Origin: Robiginitomaculum sp.
GTDB taxonomy: Bacteria; Pseudomonadota; Alphaproteobacteria; Caulobacterales; Maricaulaceae
Direction: 5' to 3'
Assembly: GCA_021647375.1 (NCBI GenBank)
Contig: JAKIUV010000099.1
Coordinates: 1 to 8,583 of the forward strand
DNA length: 8,583 nt
Part shown: piece by piece, positions 1 to 6,399 of the stretch
Layout: each line of letters opens with the position of its first letter
How positions within the stretch are numbered: the stretch's first letter is position 1
Translations under genes and position numbers: made by a program
The notes under the pieces: model-generated
Databases searched by the model: none
What the model was told of the DNA's origin: nothing
Seen by the model: the letters and a program-made list of their open reading frames with translations, nothing else

Positions 1-8
1 CCGAAAAT

Positions 9-59
9 CTGTGGATATGATGGACAAGGGCCAAGTAGCCCTTGACCACATATCCACAG
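9..59 (-). terminator. Long hairpin downstream of xerD, probable intrinsic terminator
   Basis: An inverted repeat has outer arms CTGTGGATATG (9-19) and CATATCCACAG (49-59), and inner arms CAAGGGC (25-31) and GCCCTTG (38-44). The inner arms enclose a six-base loop, and a small internal mismatch separates inner from outer stem, giving 18 paired bases in all. Read on the minus strand, the stem starts about 50 bases after the xerD stop and is followed by ATTTTCGG, a short U-run. That suits an intrinsic terminator for the leftward operon, though the U-run is short. Each outer arm contains a 9-mer one base away from the DnaA box TTATCCACA, so a different role cannot be excluded. No gene is visible in bases 1-110. 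Confidence 0.5.
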
Positions 60-110
60 TTCAGCAACAATCAAAGCGGACAATCAATGTGCTATGAAAA
101 CCGGACAAAC

Positions 111-1031
111 CTAAAAGCTAGCTACAGGCTTCACTGCTAATGGATGTGTAGAATTTACCAGCTCTTTCAACCGCTCGTCCAGCACATGGGTGTAAATCTG
201 GGTGGTGGATATGTCCGAATGACCGAGGAGTTTTTGCACACTGCGCAGGTCGGCACCCCTGGCCAATAAATGTGTGGCGAACGCGTGGCGCAGGACATGG
301 GGCGATATTTTTGACGCGTCCAGATTTGCTTTTCGGGCTAATATTTTTAAGCTTTTTGCAAAATGCTCGCGGGTGACATGACCAAGTTTCGAGCCGGACG
401 GGAACAAAAATTTCTCGGCGCGGGCTTTGGCGATTGCGTTTTTGGGCAATGTTTCTTCGCGCAGCTTTTTCCATGAGGCAATTGCTGTGACCGCCTTGCC
501 CGTAAGGGGAACCAAGCGTTCTTTGCCGCCTTTGCCCTTGATAAACAAACATTTGTCGCGCCGTCCCGCAGACGCCAACGGGATAGAGACAAGCTCGCTC
601 ACCCTAAGCCCGCCCGCATAGAGAATTTCAAGCTGGCAATAAGTGCGAATATCGCGGGGCGCTTCATAGCCGTCTGCGGCCTCGAACAAAGCATCCACAT
701 CGGCTTCGCTCATAATCTTGGGCAGAGGTCGCCCCAGTTTTGGCCCGGTTAAATTCTTGGCGGGGCTGTCCTCGCGTAGGCCTTCAATTTGTAAATATTT
801 GTAAAATTGCTTGAGGCTCGACAACCGCCGCGCCGCCGTAGATGCCGCTAGCCCGTCTTTGGCCCAGGCCGCCAACAAAGCTTCGAGATGCCCTGCGCCT
901 GCGGTGGGCAGTTTTTGGCCAAATTTCCCCAGAGCGGTTTCGCACATTTCAAGGTCGCGGCGGTAAGCATTAATCGTATTGTCAGACGCGCCGCGCTCGG
1001 CGTACATCATATCCAAGAAAAGCGTGATCAT
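111..1031 (-). CDS. xerD: Tyrosine recombinase XerD
   Basis: Site-specific tyrosine recombinase of 306 residues, the usual length for XerC/XerD. With its partner XerC it resolves chromosome dimers at dif near replication termination, in the FtsK pathway. The N-terminal SAM-like DNA-binding domain covers about residues 1-90 and the catalytic domain about 105-295. All catalytic residues are visible: R143 (in GGLRVSEL), K167 (GKGGKERLVPL), H245 and R248 (HVLRHAFATHLL), H271 (LLGHSDISTTQ) and the nucleophile Y280 (IYTHV). The ATG overlaps the stop of the upstream gene by four bases (ATGA), implying an operon and coupled translation. XerD is preferred over XerC because, as I recall, alphaproteobacterial xerD often sits divergent from aroK-aroB; the sequence alone does not settle this. 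A hairpin follows the TAG stop. Confidence 0.93.
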   Translation of the reverse strand: MITLFLDMMYAERGASDNTINAYRRDLEMCETALGKFGQKLPTAGAGHLEALLAAWAKDGLAASTAARRLSSLKQFYKYLQIEGLREDSPAKNLTGPKLGRPLPKIMSEADVDALFEAADGYEAPRDIRTYCQLEILYAGGLRVSELVSIPLASAGRRDKCLFIKGKGGKERLVPLTGKAVTAIASWKKLREETLPKNAIAKARAEKFLFPSGSKLGHVTREHFAKSLKILARKANLDASKISPHVLRHAFATHLLARGADLRSVQKLLGHSDISTTQIYTHVLDERLKELVNSTHPLAVKPVASF

Positions 1032-2677
1032 CGCAATATGTCGAGCGCCGCCAATTGCCCCGCTTGCTTGCGCATACCTGCAGAAACCATAGCGCTTAGC
1101 ACGGCGGCAAAAGCGTCGGCGCGTAAAGGTTTGCCTTTAATCATGGGAGCCGCGCGTAATGCGACTTCAGCTTTGGAAGCGCGCCGAGCGGACGCTTGTA
1201 AGGCGAGCAACGAACTAGGGCGAATTGTGCTGCCCTTTAGTCGCGCTTTTCGCAATGCGGCCTCGGCGTTGCTTGATAAATTTGCCCCCAAGGCAACAGC
1301 TATATAGGTATCGCGCACTGCACGAGCTTGGGCATTGCGGTCTTTTCTTGCCGTGAGGGCGAGGCGGCTCTCAATATCCGTGCCCAGATCCCCGAGCATA
1401 AAACCATTGCCAAGCGCATCCGAAGCAAGGGCGATGCGCGCCCGTAACGGGTCGTTCGCTTCCAAGGCCTGAAACAAGCCGCCGAGTGTGTCGGTGTCAC
1501 CGCGTAAGGCGGCAACACGGGCGAAAAGCGCTGGATTGTGTTTGGCCTGAAATTCCGCAGATATTAACGCGGTATCTGTTTCTAGGGCGCGGGCAAAATC
1601 CGTCAATTGGTCTTGCTTGTCCGCCTGCGCAAAAATGGCTCCAGCCAATGCTGCGGAATTGCTCATACCATTGCTGTTGGCCAGATGATTGCTCTTAGTA
1701 AGCGCTAAATATGCGCCGCCCCAAATGGCCGCATCCCATTTTTTTGTTGCCAAGCCCTTCGCCGCTAATTCTTCACCGCTGACAAGTGGCCCGTCCGCCA
1801 ATCCGCCTAGCACTGCGCGGATTTGCTCTGCACTTAATATTGACGACGAAGCGAACAACGCCTCTAATCTGTCGTCCGGAGAGCGCTCAGAGTCCAGCGC
1901 AATTGCAGCGGAAATCGTTACAGGTAATTTATCAAGGTCAAGCATTTCGGTCTTGAAAACCTCCCTAAGCATGGCGCTTTGCAACGGGGTGTCTATGTTA
2001 TTGACTTTCTGGCTATCAATTTTTATATCTGAGCGGGTTCCCATCAACTTACCCAACAAATCGAAAAATATTTTATCCTGATACCCCGAGCGCACCAAAA
2101 GATCCGAGGTCAGTTCCGCCGCCGGGATTTCGTCCCGCACCACATGGCAAAATGCCCGCAGTTTCGCCCAATATGGCAATTTGCGTGCGACGGTATTTTC
2201 ATCGGCTATGGCGCAAGCGCTCTTCGTATCACCACCGAGCAAAGCGCGTTCCGCAATTAATTTTGTGTAACTGCGGTTGGTACTGTTACTGCCCAACATC
2301 GACCCCACTAAGCTGTCAAAGACGGACAAATCACCCAGTCTAAGTACAGCGGACAGTCGTGCAGCTACATAAGTTTCGCGCTCAAGTTTATCGCGCGCTT
2401 GTGGCGGCACGCCCCCAGACAACAAAGCCACACGAATTAAACCTCTTGCGGGTCCCGTTGTACCTGTATCAATATTGTTAATCAAAACTGCGGCACGCTC
2501 GGCACTAACGCCCTGCCACAAAGCACTGTCTAACCCACCGCCTTGGAGCACACCTGCATCATAAGCGCTGGCTGCACTCAGTTGATCCGTATTGATTTGC
2601 GCGTGAACGACGCTACTGAGCAAAGCCGCGCCCGATACCCCCAGAACTAATCCCAAAACTGTTTTTCGCCAAATCAT
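1028..2677 (-). CDS. Exported helical protein of unknown function
   Basis: I do not recognise the family. The 549-residue product from the ATG at 2677 begins with a clear Sec signal peptide: positive MIWRK, a hydrophobic core (about 7-22), and a type I cleavage site after VHA (residue 26). The mature part has no further membrane span. It is Ala/Leu-rich and apparently all-helical, perhaps a TPR- or HEAT-like solenoid, best seen in the last 150 residues. Two cysteines 22 residues apart, in SACAIAD and RAFCHVV, could form a periplasmic disulfide. This start is four bases after the stop of the small upstream gene and has a GAGA nine bases before it. An alternative in-frame ATG at 2707, with AGGAA about 10 bases upstream, would add ten residues (MSQILSRNNT). 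Extending the frame to 2779 is unjustified because it lies inside the small gene. The stop overlaps the xerD start. A periplasmic or envelope role is inference from the signal peptide. Confidence 0.8.
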   Translation of the reverse strand: MIWRKTVLGLVLGVSGAALLSSVVHAQINTDQLSAASAYDAGVLQGGGLDSALWQGVSAERAAVLINNIDTGTTGPARGLIRVALLSGGVPPQARDKLERETYVAARLSAVLRLGDLSVFDSLVGSMLGSNSTNRSYTKLIAERALLGGDTKSACAIADENTVARKLPYWAKLRAFCHVVRDEIPAAELTSDLLVRSGYQDKIFFDLLGKLMGTRSDIKIDSQKVNNIDTPLQSAMLREVFKTEMLDLDKLPVTISAAIALDSERSPDDRLEALFASSSILSAEQIRAVLGGLADGPLVSGEELAAKGLATKKWDAAIWGGAYLALTKSNHLANSNGMSNSAALAGAIFAQADKQDQLTDFARALETDTALISAEFQAKHNPALFARVAALRGDTDTLGGLFQALEANDPLRARIALASDALGNGFMLGDLGTDIESRLALTARKDRNAQARAVRDTYIAVALGANLSSNAEAALRKARLKGSTIRPSSLLALQASARRASKAEVALRAAPMIKGKPLRADAFAAVLSAMVSAGMRKQAGQLAALDILR

Positions 2678-2681
2678 AGTA

Positions 2682-2822
2682 TTATTTCTCGAAAGTATCT
2701 GCGACATCAATGATGATTTCCTGGCGCACCAATTGCTCTGGATTTGCGCCGCTGAGCAACCAAAACCCAATGCCAGCAATTACCAACACGCCTATAGCCA
2801 TTATCCATACGAATTTTTTCAT
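2682..2822 (-). CDS. Small single-pass membrane protein, 46 residues
   Basis: A short open reading frame encodes 46 residues starting MKKFVWIMAIG. A Lys-Lys N-terminus precedes a hydrophobic stretch (about residues 4-23), followed by a polar tail ending ADTFEK. It looks like a membrane-anchored small protein with the N-terminus in the cytoplasm; an uncleaved signal anchor is likelier than a secreted peptide because no AxA site is evident. It is supported by a strong Shine-Dalgarno AAGGA (2829-2833 on the minus strand) six bases before the ATG. Its TAA lies four bases before the start of the exported-protein gene, a spacing typical of coupled operon genes. It is therefore probably the first gene of the leftward operon ending in xerD. 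No family is recognised. The function is unknown; a partner role for the exported protein downstream is a guess from gene order. Confidence 0.72.
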   Translation of the reverse strand: MKKFVWIMAIGVLVIAGIGFWLLSGANPEQLVRQEIIIDVADTFEK

Positions 2823-2838
2823 AAGTATTCCTTTTTGG

Positions 2839-2862
2839 TCTCAAACAATATTTATATTGAGA
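2839..2862. promoter_or_regulatory. AT-rich dyad and weak promoter elements in the divergent region
   Basis: The 123 bases between the small membrane-protein gene and the aroK start are AT-rich and must carry promoters in both directions. They contain a dyad TCTCAA (2839-2844) and TTGAGA (2857-2862), with an overlapping palindrome CAATATTTATATTG between the arms (2846-2859). TTGAGA could serve as a -35 for aroK with CATAGT (2880-2885) 17 bases downstream, a poor -10. The TATAAAT at 2888-2894 is a better -10 shape but is spaced too far from it. The dyad sits only 17 bases upstream of the leftward ATG, so it could be an operator or leader hairpin. No regulator can be named. Confidence 0.25.
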
Positions 2863-2945
2863 ATACGACAATAACCAGACATAGTAGTATAAATTATATG
2901 TAATTTTCTGCTAACATGGTCAGTAGAGATAAAGGATTGGTAAAA

Positions 2946-3509
2946 ATGAGCCGGGAGTTATGCCAGCTGGGGGGGCAGTCTATATCCCTTGTGGGGTTAA
3001 TGGGGGTTGGGAAAACCACCATTGGTCGCCGCTTGGCCAAACGCCTTGGCATGCCCTTTTACGATTCTGATGAAGAAATCGAAAAAGCCTCCGGGCGCAG
3101 CATCAAAGGCTATTTCAAGGAACACGGCGAGGAGGCCTTTCGCACCGGAGAACGCCGCGTGATTGAACGCCTGCTGGGCGGACATCCAATTGTGCTGGGC
3201 ACGGGCGGCGGCGCATTTATACCAGACGCAACACGCAACCTATTAAAAGCGCAAAGTTTAACCATCTGGCTCAAGGCGGATTTCGCCGTCAATATGGAGC
3301 GGGTTAACCGCAAGGTGAACAAGCGACCTTTGCTGGATGTGGACGACCCGGAAGCCGCCATGCGGGCGCTGGCTGATGCGCGCTACCCGCTTTACGCCGA
3401 AGCAGACCTGTGCGTCAAAGCCGGAACCTGTTCCCATGCCAGCACCGTGGCGCGGGTAGTCAAGGCAATTGAAAAACATTATGACCATTATGACCATTAT
3501 GAGCAATAA
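2946..3509 (+). CDS. aroK: Shikimate kinase
   Basis: Cytoplasmic kinase that phosphorylates shikimate with ATP to shikimate 3-phosphate, the fifth step of the chorismate pathway. The 187-residue product fits the family. The Walker A loop GLMGVGKTT is at residues 17-25. Shikimate-binding residues by family alignment are D42 (in YDSDEE), R66 (EAFRTGE) and the GGG turn at 87-89. The lid arginine is R127 (RPLL), and R146 lies in ARYPLY. The ATG at 2946 is preferred because AAAGGA (2931-2936) lies nine bases upstream. The alternative ATG at 2916 adds ten residues but has no ribosome binding site. The C-terminus is odd: HYDHYDHYEQ is encoded by a 9-base tandem repeat that also supplies start codons for aroB. 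The stop lies 11 bases inside aroB when that gene starts at 3499, so the genes are almost certainly cotranscribed. Confidence 0.93.
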   Translation: MSRELCQLGGQSISLVGLMGVGKTTIGRRLAKRLGMPFYDSDEEIEKASGRSIKGYFKEHGEEAFRTGERRVIERLLGGHPIVLGTGGGAFIPDATRNLLKAQSLTIWLKADFAVNMERVNRKVNKRPLLDVDDPEAAMRALADARYPLYAEADLCVKAGTCSHASTVARVVKAIEKHYDHYDHYEQ

Positions 3510-4611
3510 CTCCGAAACTCTACATGTTGATTTGGGCGCGCGGTCTTACCCCATCCGTATTGGCGCTGGTATGTTGGCGAATGCGGGAAAATTATTAGAG
3601 CCGCACATTTCTGGTGGCCGTATTGCTATTATCACAGACGAAACTGTGGCCGACCTGCATTTAAAAGCTCTGTTGGCGGGCTTGGGCGCAGACGATGTTG
3701 AAATTATAATTTTACCGCCGGGCGAAGGCACCAAGAGCTTTGCTGTCTTGCAAGACGTGTTGGACACTTTGCTCAAAATCAACTTCTCCAGAGACGATAC
3801 ATTAATCGCATTTGGCGGCGGGGTCATCGGCGATTTGACCGGGTTTGCGGCTGCAATACTCAAGCGCGGCTGTCGCTTCATTCAAATTCCGACCACTTTG
3901 TTGGCACAAGTGGACAGCTCTGTCGGCGGCAAGACGGCCATTAATACGCCTGCGGGCAAAAATCTGGTCGGTAGTTTCTATCAGCCCAAATGTGTACTGA
4001 TAGATACGGATGTTTTGGCTACATTGGACGCGCGTCAAATGCGCGCCGGTTATGCGGAAGTCCTTAAATATGCCCTCATCAATGACCCGGCGTTTTTCGA
4101 CTGGCTCGAAGAAAATGCAGGTAATTTATTGGCCGGAGACCAAGCGGCTCTACGCAAAGCCATTCTGACATCATGCACCGCAAAGGCCGACATTGTAAAG
4201 CGCGACGAGCGGGAACGCGGTGAGCGGGCTTTGCTTAATCTTGGTCACAGTTTCGCCCACGCGCTGGAAGCCAAAGCCGGATATGACGGCACACTGTTGC
4301 ACGGAGAAGCCGTCAGCGCAGGCATGTTGATGGCCTTTGAATATGCACAGGGTTTGGGTCTGTGTCCGGGGCAAGATGTGCAACGGCTGCGGGCGCATTT
4401 ACACAAGCTCGGCATGCCAACCCTAAGCGATCTACCCGTAGCCCTAACACATGACCCGGAGCAATTATTTGCTTATATGGGTCAAGATAAAAAGAACACG
4501 AAAACCCATATGAAACTAATATTGACACACGGTATTGGCAAAGCCTTTATTGAACCAAAGGCCGATCAGACCAGGCTTTTAAATTACCTACAAAAGGCCT
4601 GTAATCAATGA
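3499..4611 (+). CDS. aroB: 3-Dehydroquinate synthase
   Basis: NAD-dependent, metal-requiring cytoplasmic enzyme converting DAHP to 3-dehydroquinate, the second step of the chorismate pathway. From the ATG at 3499 it has 370 residues, normal for the family. Visible motifs are the nucleotide-binding GGGVIGDLTGF (106-116), PTTLLAQVDSSVGGKTAIN (131-149), and NLVGSFYQP (155-163). The three metal ligands by family alignment are E187 (AGYAEVLKYA), H250 (LNLGHSFAHALE) and H268 (LLHGEAV). The start is ambiguous: in-frame ATGs occur at 3481, 3490 and 3499, plus a TTG at 3469, all inside the end of aroK. None has a well-spaced Shine-Dalgarno. I chose 3499 because MSNNSETLHVDLGARSY resembles the usual short AroB N-terminus and because it overlaps the aroK stop, allowing coupled initiation. 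The stop overlaps the next gene by four bases (ATGA). Confidence 0.94.
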   Translation: MSNNSETLHVDLGARSYPIRIGAGMLANAGKLLEPHISGGRIAIITDETVADLHLKALLAGLGADDVEIIILPPGEGTKSFAVLQDVLDTLLKINFSRDDTLIAFGGGVIGDLTGFAAAILKRGCRFIQIPTTLLAQVDSSVGGKTAINTPAGKNLVGSFYQPKCVLIDTDVLATLDARQMRAGYAEVLKYALINDPAFFDWLEENAGNLLAGDQAALRKAILTSCTAKADIVKRDERERGERALLNLGHSFAHALEAKAGYDGTLLHGEAVSAGMLMAFEYAQGLGLCPGQDVQRLRAHLHKLGMPTLSDLPVALTHDPEQLFAYMGQDKKNTKTHMKLILTHGIGKAFIEPKADQTRLLNYLQKACNQ

Positions 4612-5888
4612 GCGACTTTTTCACCACCGAGGTCATTGTAAAACTGTGCGCCATTGCCGCACTGATCGTGCTGTCCGGGTTTTTCTCTGGCTCGGAAACC
4701 GCCCTAACCGCCGCATCCCGTTCGCGCATCCACGCCCGCGCCAAACAGGGCAGTAAGGGCGCCGGGATTGTGGCTAAATTACTAGAAAGCCGCGAGCGCC
4801 TCATCGGGGCTTTGTTGCTCGGTAATAATCTGGTCAATATTTTGGCCTCGGCGCTGATGACCGGGCTTATGTTGTCTTTATTTGGTGATATTGGTGTCAT
4901 CATTGCTACCGCCGTTATGACAGCGCTGATACTGATTTTTGCCGAAGTCCTACCCAAAACTTATGCCATCACCAGACCGGACGCCGCAGCAATTTCTGTG
5001 GCGCGTCCGGTCAGTGCTATCGTTTGGATTTTCGCACCCATCGTGCGCGCCATACAGGTTTTGGTCAACGGCGTGTTGCGTGTGTTCGGCGTAAAATCTG
5101 ATGATTTATCCTGGACAGTTGCCGACGAAATTCGCGGGGCGGTACATCTGCACACCGAAGAGGGTCGGGTTGACAAACATGAACGCGATCAAATTCTCGG
5201 TGTCCTCAATATCGGCGACCTCGACGTCGAAGACGTAATGATCCACCGCAAAAACTTAGTGATGGTCGACGTTGACCTACCCGCCAAAGACATTGTCAAA
5301 CAGGTGCTGGATAGCGGTCATTCGCGCTTGCCTGTATGGCGGGGCGATATTGATAATGTTGTTGGCGTCCTCCATGTCAAAGACCTGTTGTCCGCCATTA
5401 ATAAAACTTCTGGCGATATGGATAAACTGAATATCGCCGCTCTCGCCCGCGAGCCGTGGTTCACGCCGGAAACCACATCCGTGCTGGATCAACTCAAAGC
5501 CTTCCAGCAAAAACGTGCCCATTTTGCGCTGGTGGTCGATGAATACGGGGCGCTCATGGGCGTGGTCACTATGGAAGACATACTCGAAGAAATCGTCGGG
5601 GATATTCAAGACGAATTCGACGAAGAAATTGACGGCGTCAAACCGACCAAAGACGGCTCGATTATCGTCGCAGGCGATGTGCCCGTGCGCGACCTCAACC
5701 GCGCCTGCGACTGGGATCTACCGGGCGAAGACGCCGTCACCATTGCCGGACTAATTATACATGAAAGCCGCACAATCCCCGACGTCGGCCAAGTCTTCTC
5801 CTTTCACAATCACCGTTTCGAAATCATGAAAAAGCAAAAAAACCAAATCACATCAGTGAAGGTGAGAAAGACTGGAGGGCGCGGGTAA
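4608..5888 (+). CDS. CNNM/CBS-domain membrane protein, CorC/HlyC family
   Basis: Inner-membrane protein of 426 residues with the DUF21 (CNNM)-CBS-CBS-CorC_HlyC layout. Family members are linked to magnesium or cobalt efflux; older annotations say hemolysin, which is probably misleading. The N-terminal transmembrane domain covers about residues 8-160, with GFFSGSETALTAAS (24-37), GNNLVNILASAL (72-83) and the conserved AEVLPKTYA (112-120). The CBS pair spans about 207-331 (VMIHRKNLVMV, SRLPVWRGD, then FALVVDEYGALMGVVTMEDILEEIVGDI). The C-terminal transporter-associated domain is about 343-420 and ends in a Lys-rich tail. CBS domains usually bind adenine nucleotides, and in CNNM proteins Mg-ATP. 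The gene overlaps aroB by four bases, so it belongs to the aroK-aroB operon, although its function has no obvious tie to aromatic synthesis. The ion transported cannot be read from the sequence. Confidence 0.88.
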   Translation: MSDFFTTEVIVKLCAIAALIVLSGFFSGSETALTAASRSRIHARAKQGSKGAGIVAKLLESRERLIGALLLGNNLVNILASALMTGLMLSLFGDIGVIIATAVMTALILIFAEVLPKTYAITRPDAAAISVARPVSAIVWIFAPIVRAIQVLVNGVLRVFGVKSDDLSWTVADEIRGAVHLHTEEGRVDKHERDQILGVLNIGDLDVEDVMIHRKNLVMVDVDLPAKDIVKQVLDSGHSRLPVWRGDIDNVVGVLHVKDLLSAINKTSGDMDKLNIAALAREPWFTPETTSVLDQLKAFQQKRAHFALVVDEYGALMGVVTMEDILEEIVGDIQDEFDEEIDGVKPTKDGSIIVAGDVPVRDLNRACDWDLPGEDAVTIAGLIIHESRTIPDVGQVFSFHNHRFEIMKKQKNQITSVKVRKTGGRG

Positions 5889-5895
5889 AATTTTC

Positions 5896-6063
5896 TCCTT
5901 CCTCCATTTTTCATGGGGGAAGTGCCGAAGCATAGCGTAGGCGATGGGGGCGCGCACTCTTGTGCGCTATTGAATTTTCGTAATAATCATACCTTAGTTG
6001 AGATGCAAGAGCGTCTGCCCACCCCCCTTCGGGGTACTTCCCCCATGAAAAATGGAGGAAGGA
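5896..6063. repeat. Long inverted-repeat element filling a convergent gene gap
   Basis: The gap between the CorC-like gene and bolA is almost entirely one palindromic element. Its arms, 5896-5926 and 6033-6063, are 31 bases long and complementary except for one position that still allows a G-U pair. The left arm reads TCCTTCCTCC..., then CATGGGGGAAGTGCC. The inner 106 bases carry smaller hairpins: GCGCAC-TCTT-GTGCGC (5952-5967) and CCCC-TTC-GGGG (6024-6034). The element starts eight bases after one stop codon and ends two bases before the other. The layout resembles a MITE- or REP-like dispersed repeat and could act as a bidirectional terminator or mRNA-stabilising stem, although no strong U-run follows. 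No transposase is encoded and no clear target duplication was seen. The open frames crossing it are not genes. Confidence 0.75.
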
Positions 6064-6064
6064 A

Positions 6065-6334
6065 TTATTCTGTAACAACCTCAAGCCTGAGCGCATGCAC
6101 CCGCTCCACCATCAAGTCCGCGAGCACGTCCATTACGGCGCGGTGGCGGGCTAGTCTGTTCATGGGGGCTAGAGTTTCAGAGGCTATTATGACCTGAAAA
6201 TGGCTTTCTGCTGCTTCGCGGCCTGCCATTCCGGCGTGGCCTGCGTGCTTATGGCTTTCGTCTATGACCTGCAACTGTGTTGGATTGAAAGCTTTTTCAA
6301 GTTTTTCCTTGATTGATGCCGCGATAAGTCCCAT
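6065..6334 (-). CDS. bolA: BolA family protein
   Basis: Small cytoplasmic protein of 89 residues. BolA proteins pair with monothiol glutaredoxins to hold a [2Fe-2S] cluster and have been linked to iron-sulfur trafficking, stress morphology and transcription. The full fold is present: VIDESHKHAGHAG (23-35), ESHFQVII (43-50), the RHR of the helix-turn-helix-like segment (63-65), and the invariant histidine in HALRLEV (80-86). Histidines in the loop after DES (28, 30, 33) and H80 are the candidate cluster ligands by family comparison. An AAGG about nine bases upstream on the minus strand supports the ATG at 6334. It is divergent from the J-domain gene, with 65 bases between them to hold both promoters. 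It converges on the CorC-like gene, with the palindromic element between the two stops. It could be a BolA1-type rather than an IbaG-type member; I lean to BolA. Confidence 0.9.
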   Translation of the reverse strand: MGLIAASIKEKLEKAFNPTQLQVIDESHKHAGHAGMAGREAAESHFQVIIASETLAPMNRLARHRAVMDVLADLMVERVHALRLEVVTE

Positions 6335-6399
6335 TTTAATTTGCCTTTTTTAACACGCCGTTTTCCGTTTTTGGAGCCAGCGAAAAGTGAGTATAGAGT

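Noticed and set aside
2678..2779. Extension of the exported-protein gene upstream to the ATG at 2779
   Set aside because: This stretch overlaps the small membrane-protein gene in another frame, has no ribosome site at 2779, and would bury the clear signal peptide behind 34 extra residues. Only the 2707 start remains a possible alternative.
5267..5280. Near-palindrome GGTCGACGTTGACC inside the CorC-like gene
   Set aside because: It lies within a conserved coding frame in a GTCGAC-rich stretch and is best explained by codon use (Val-Asp repeats).
5913..6197. Open reading frame of 94 codons through the inverted repeat into bolA
   Set aside because: It is formed from repeat sequence plus the antisense of bolA, with no ribosome site or family resemblance.
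6336..6353. Possible CtrA site (two TTAA motifs upstream of bolA)
   Set aside because: The spacing between the TTAA halves is ten bases, not the seven of the CtrA consensus, in an AT-rich spacer where TTAA is expected by chance.
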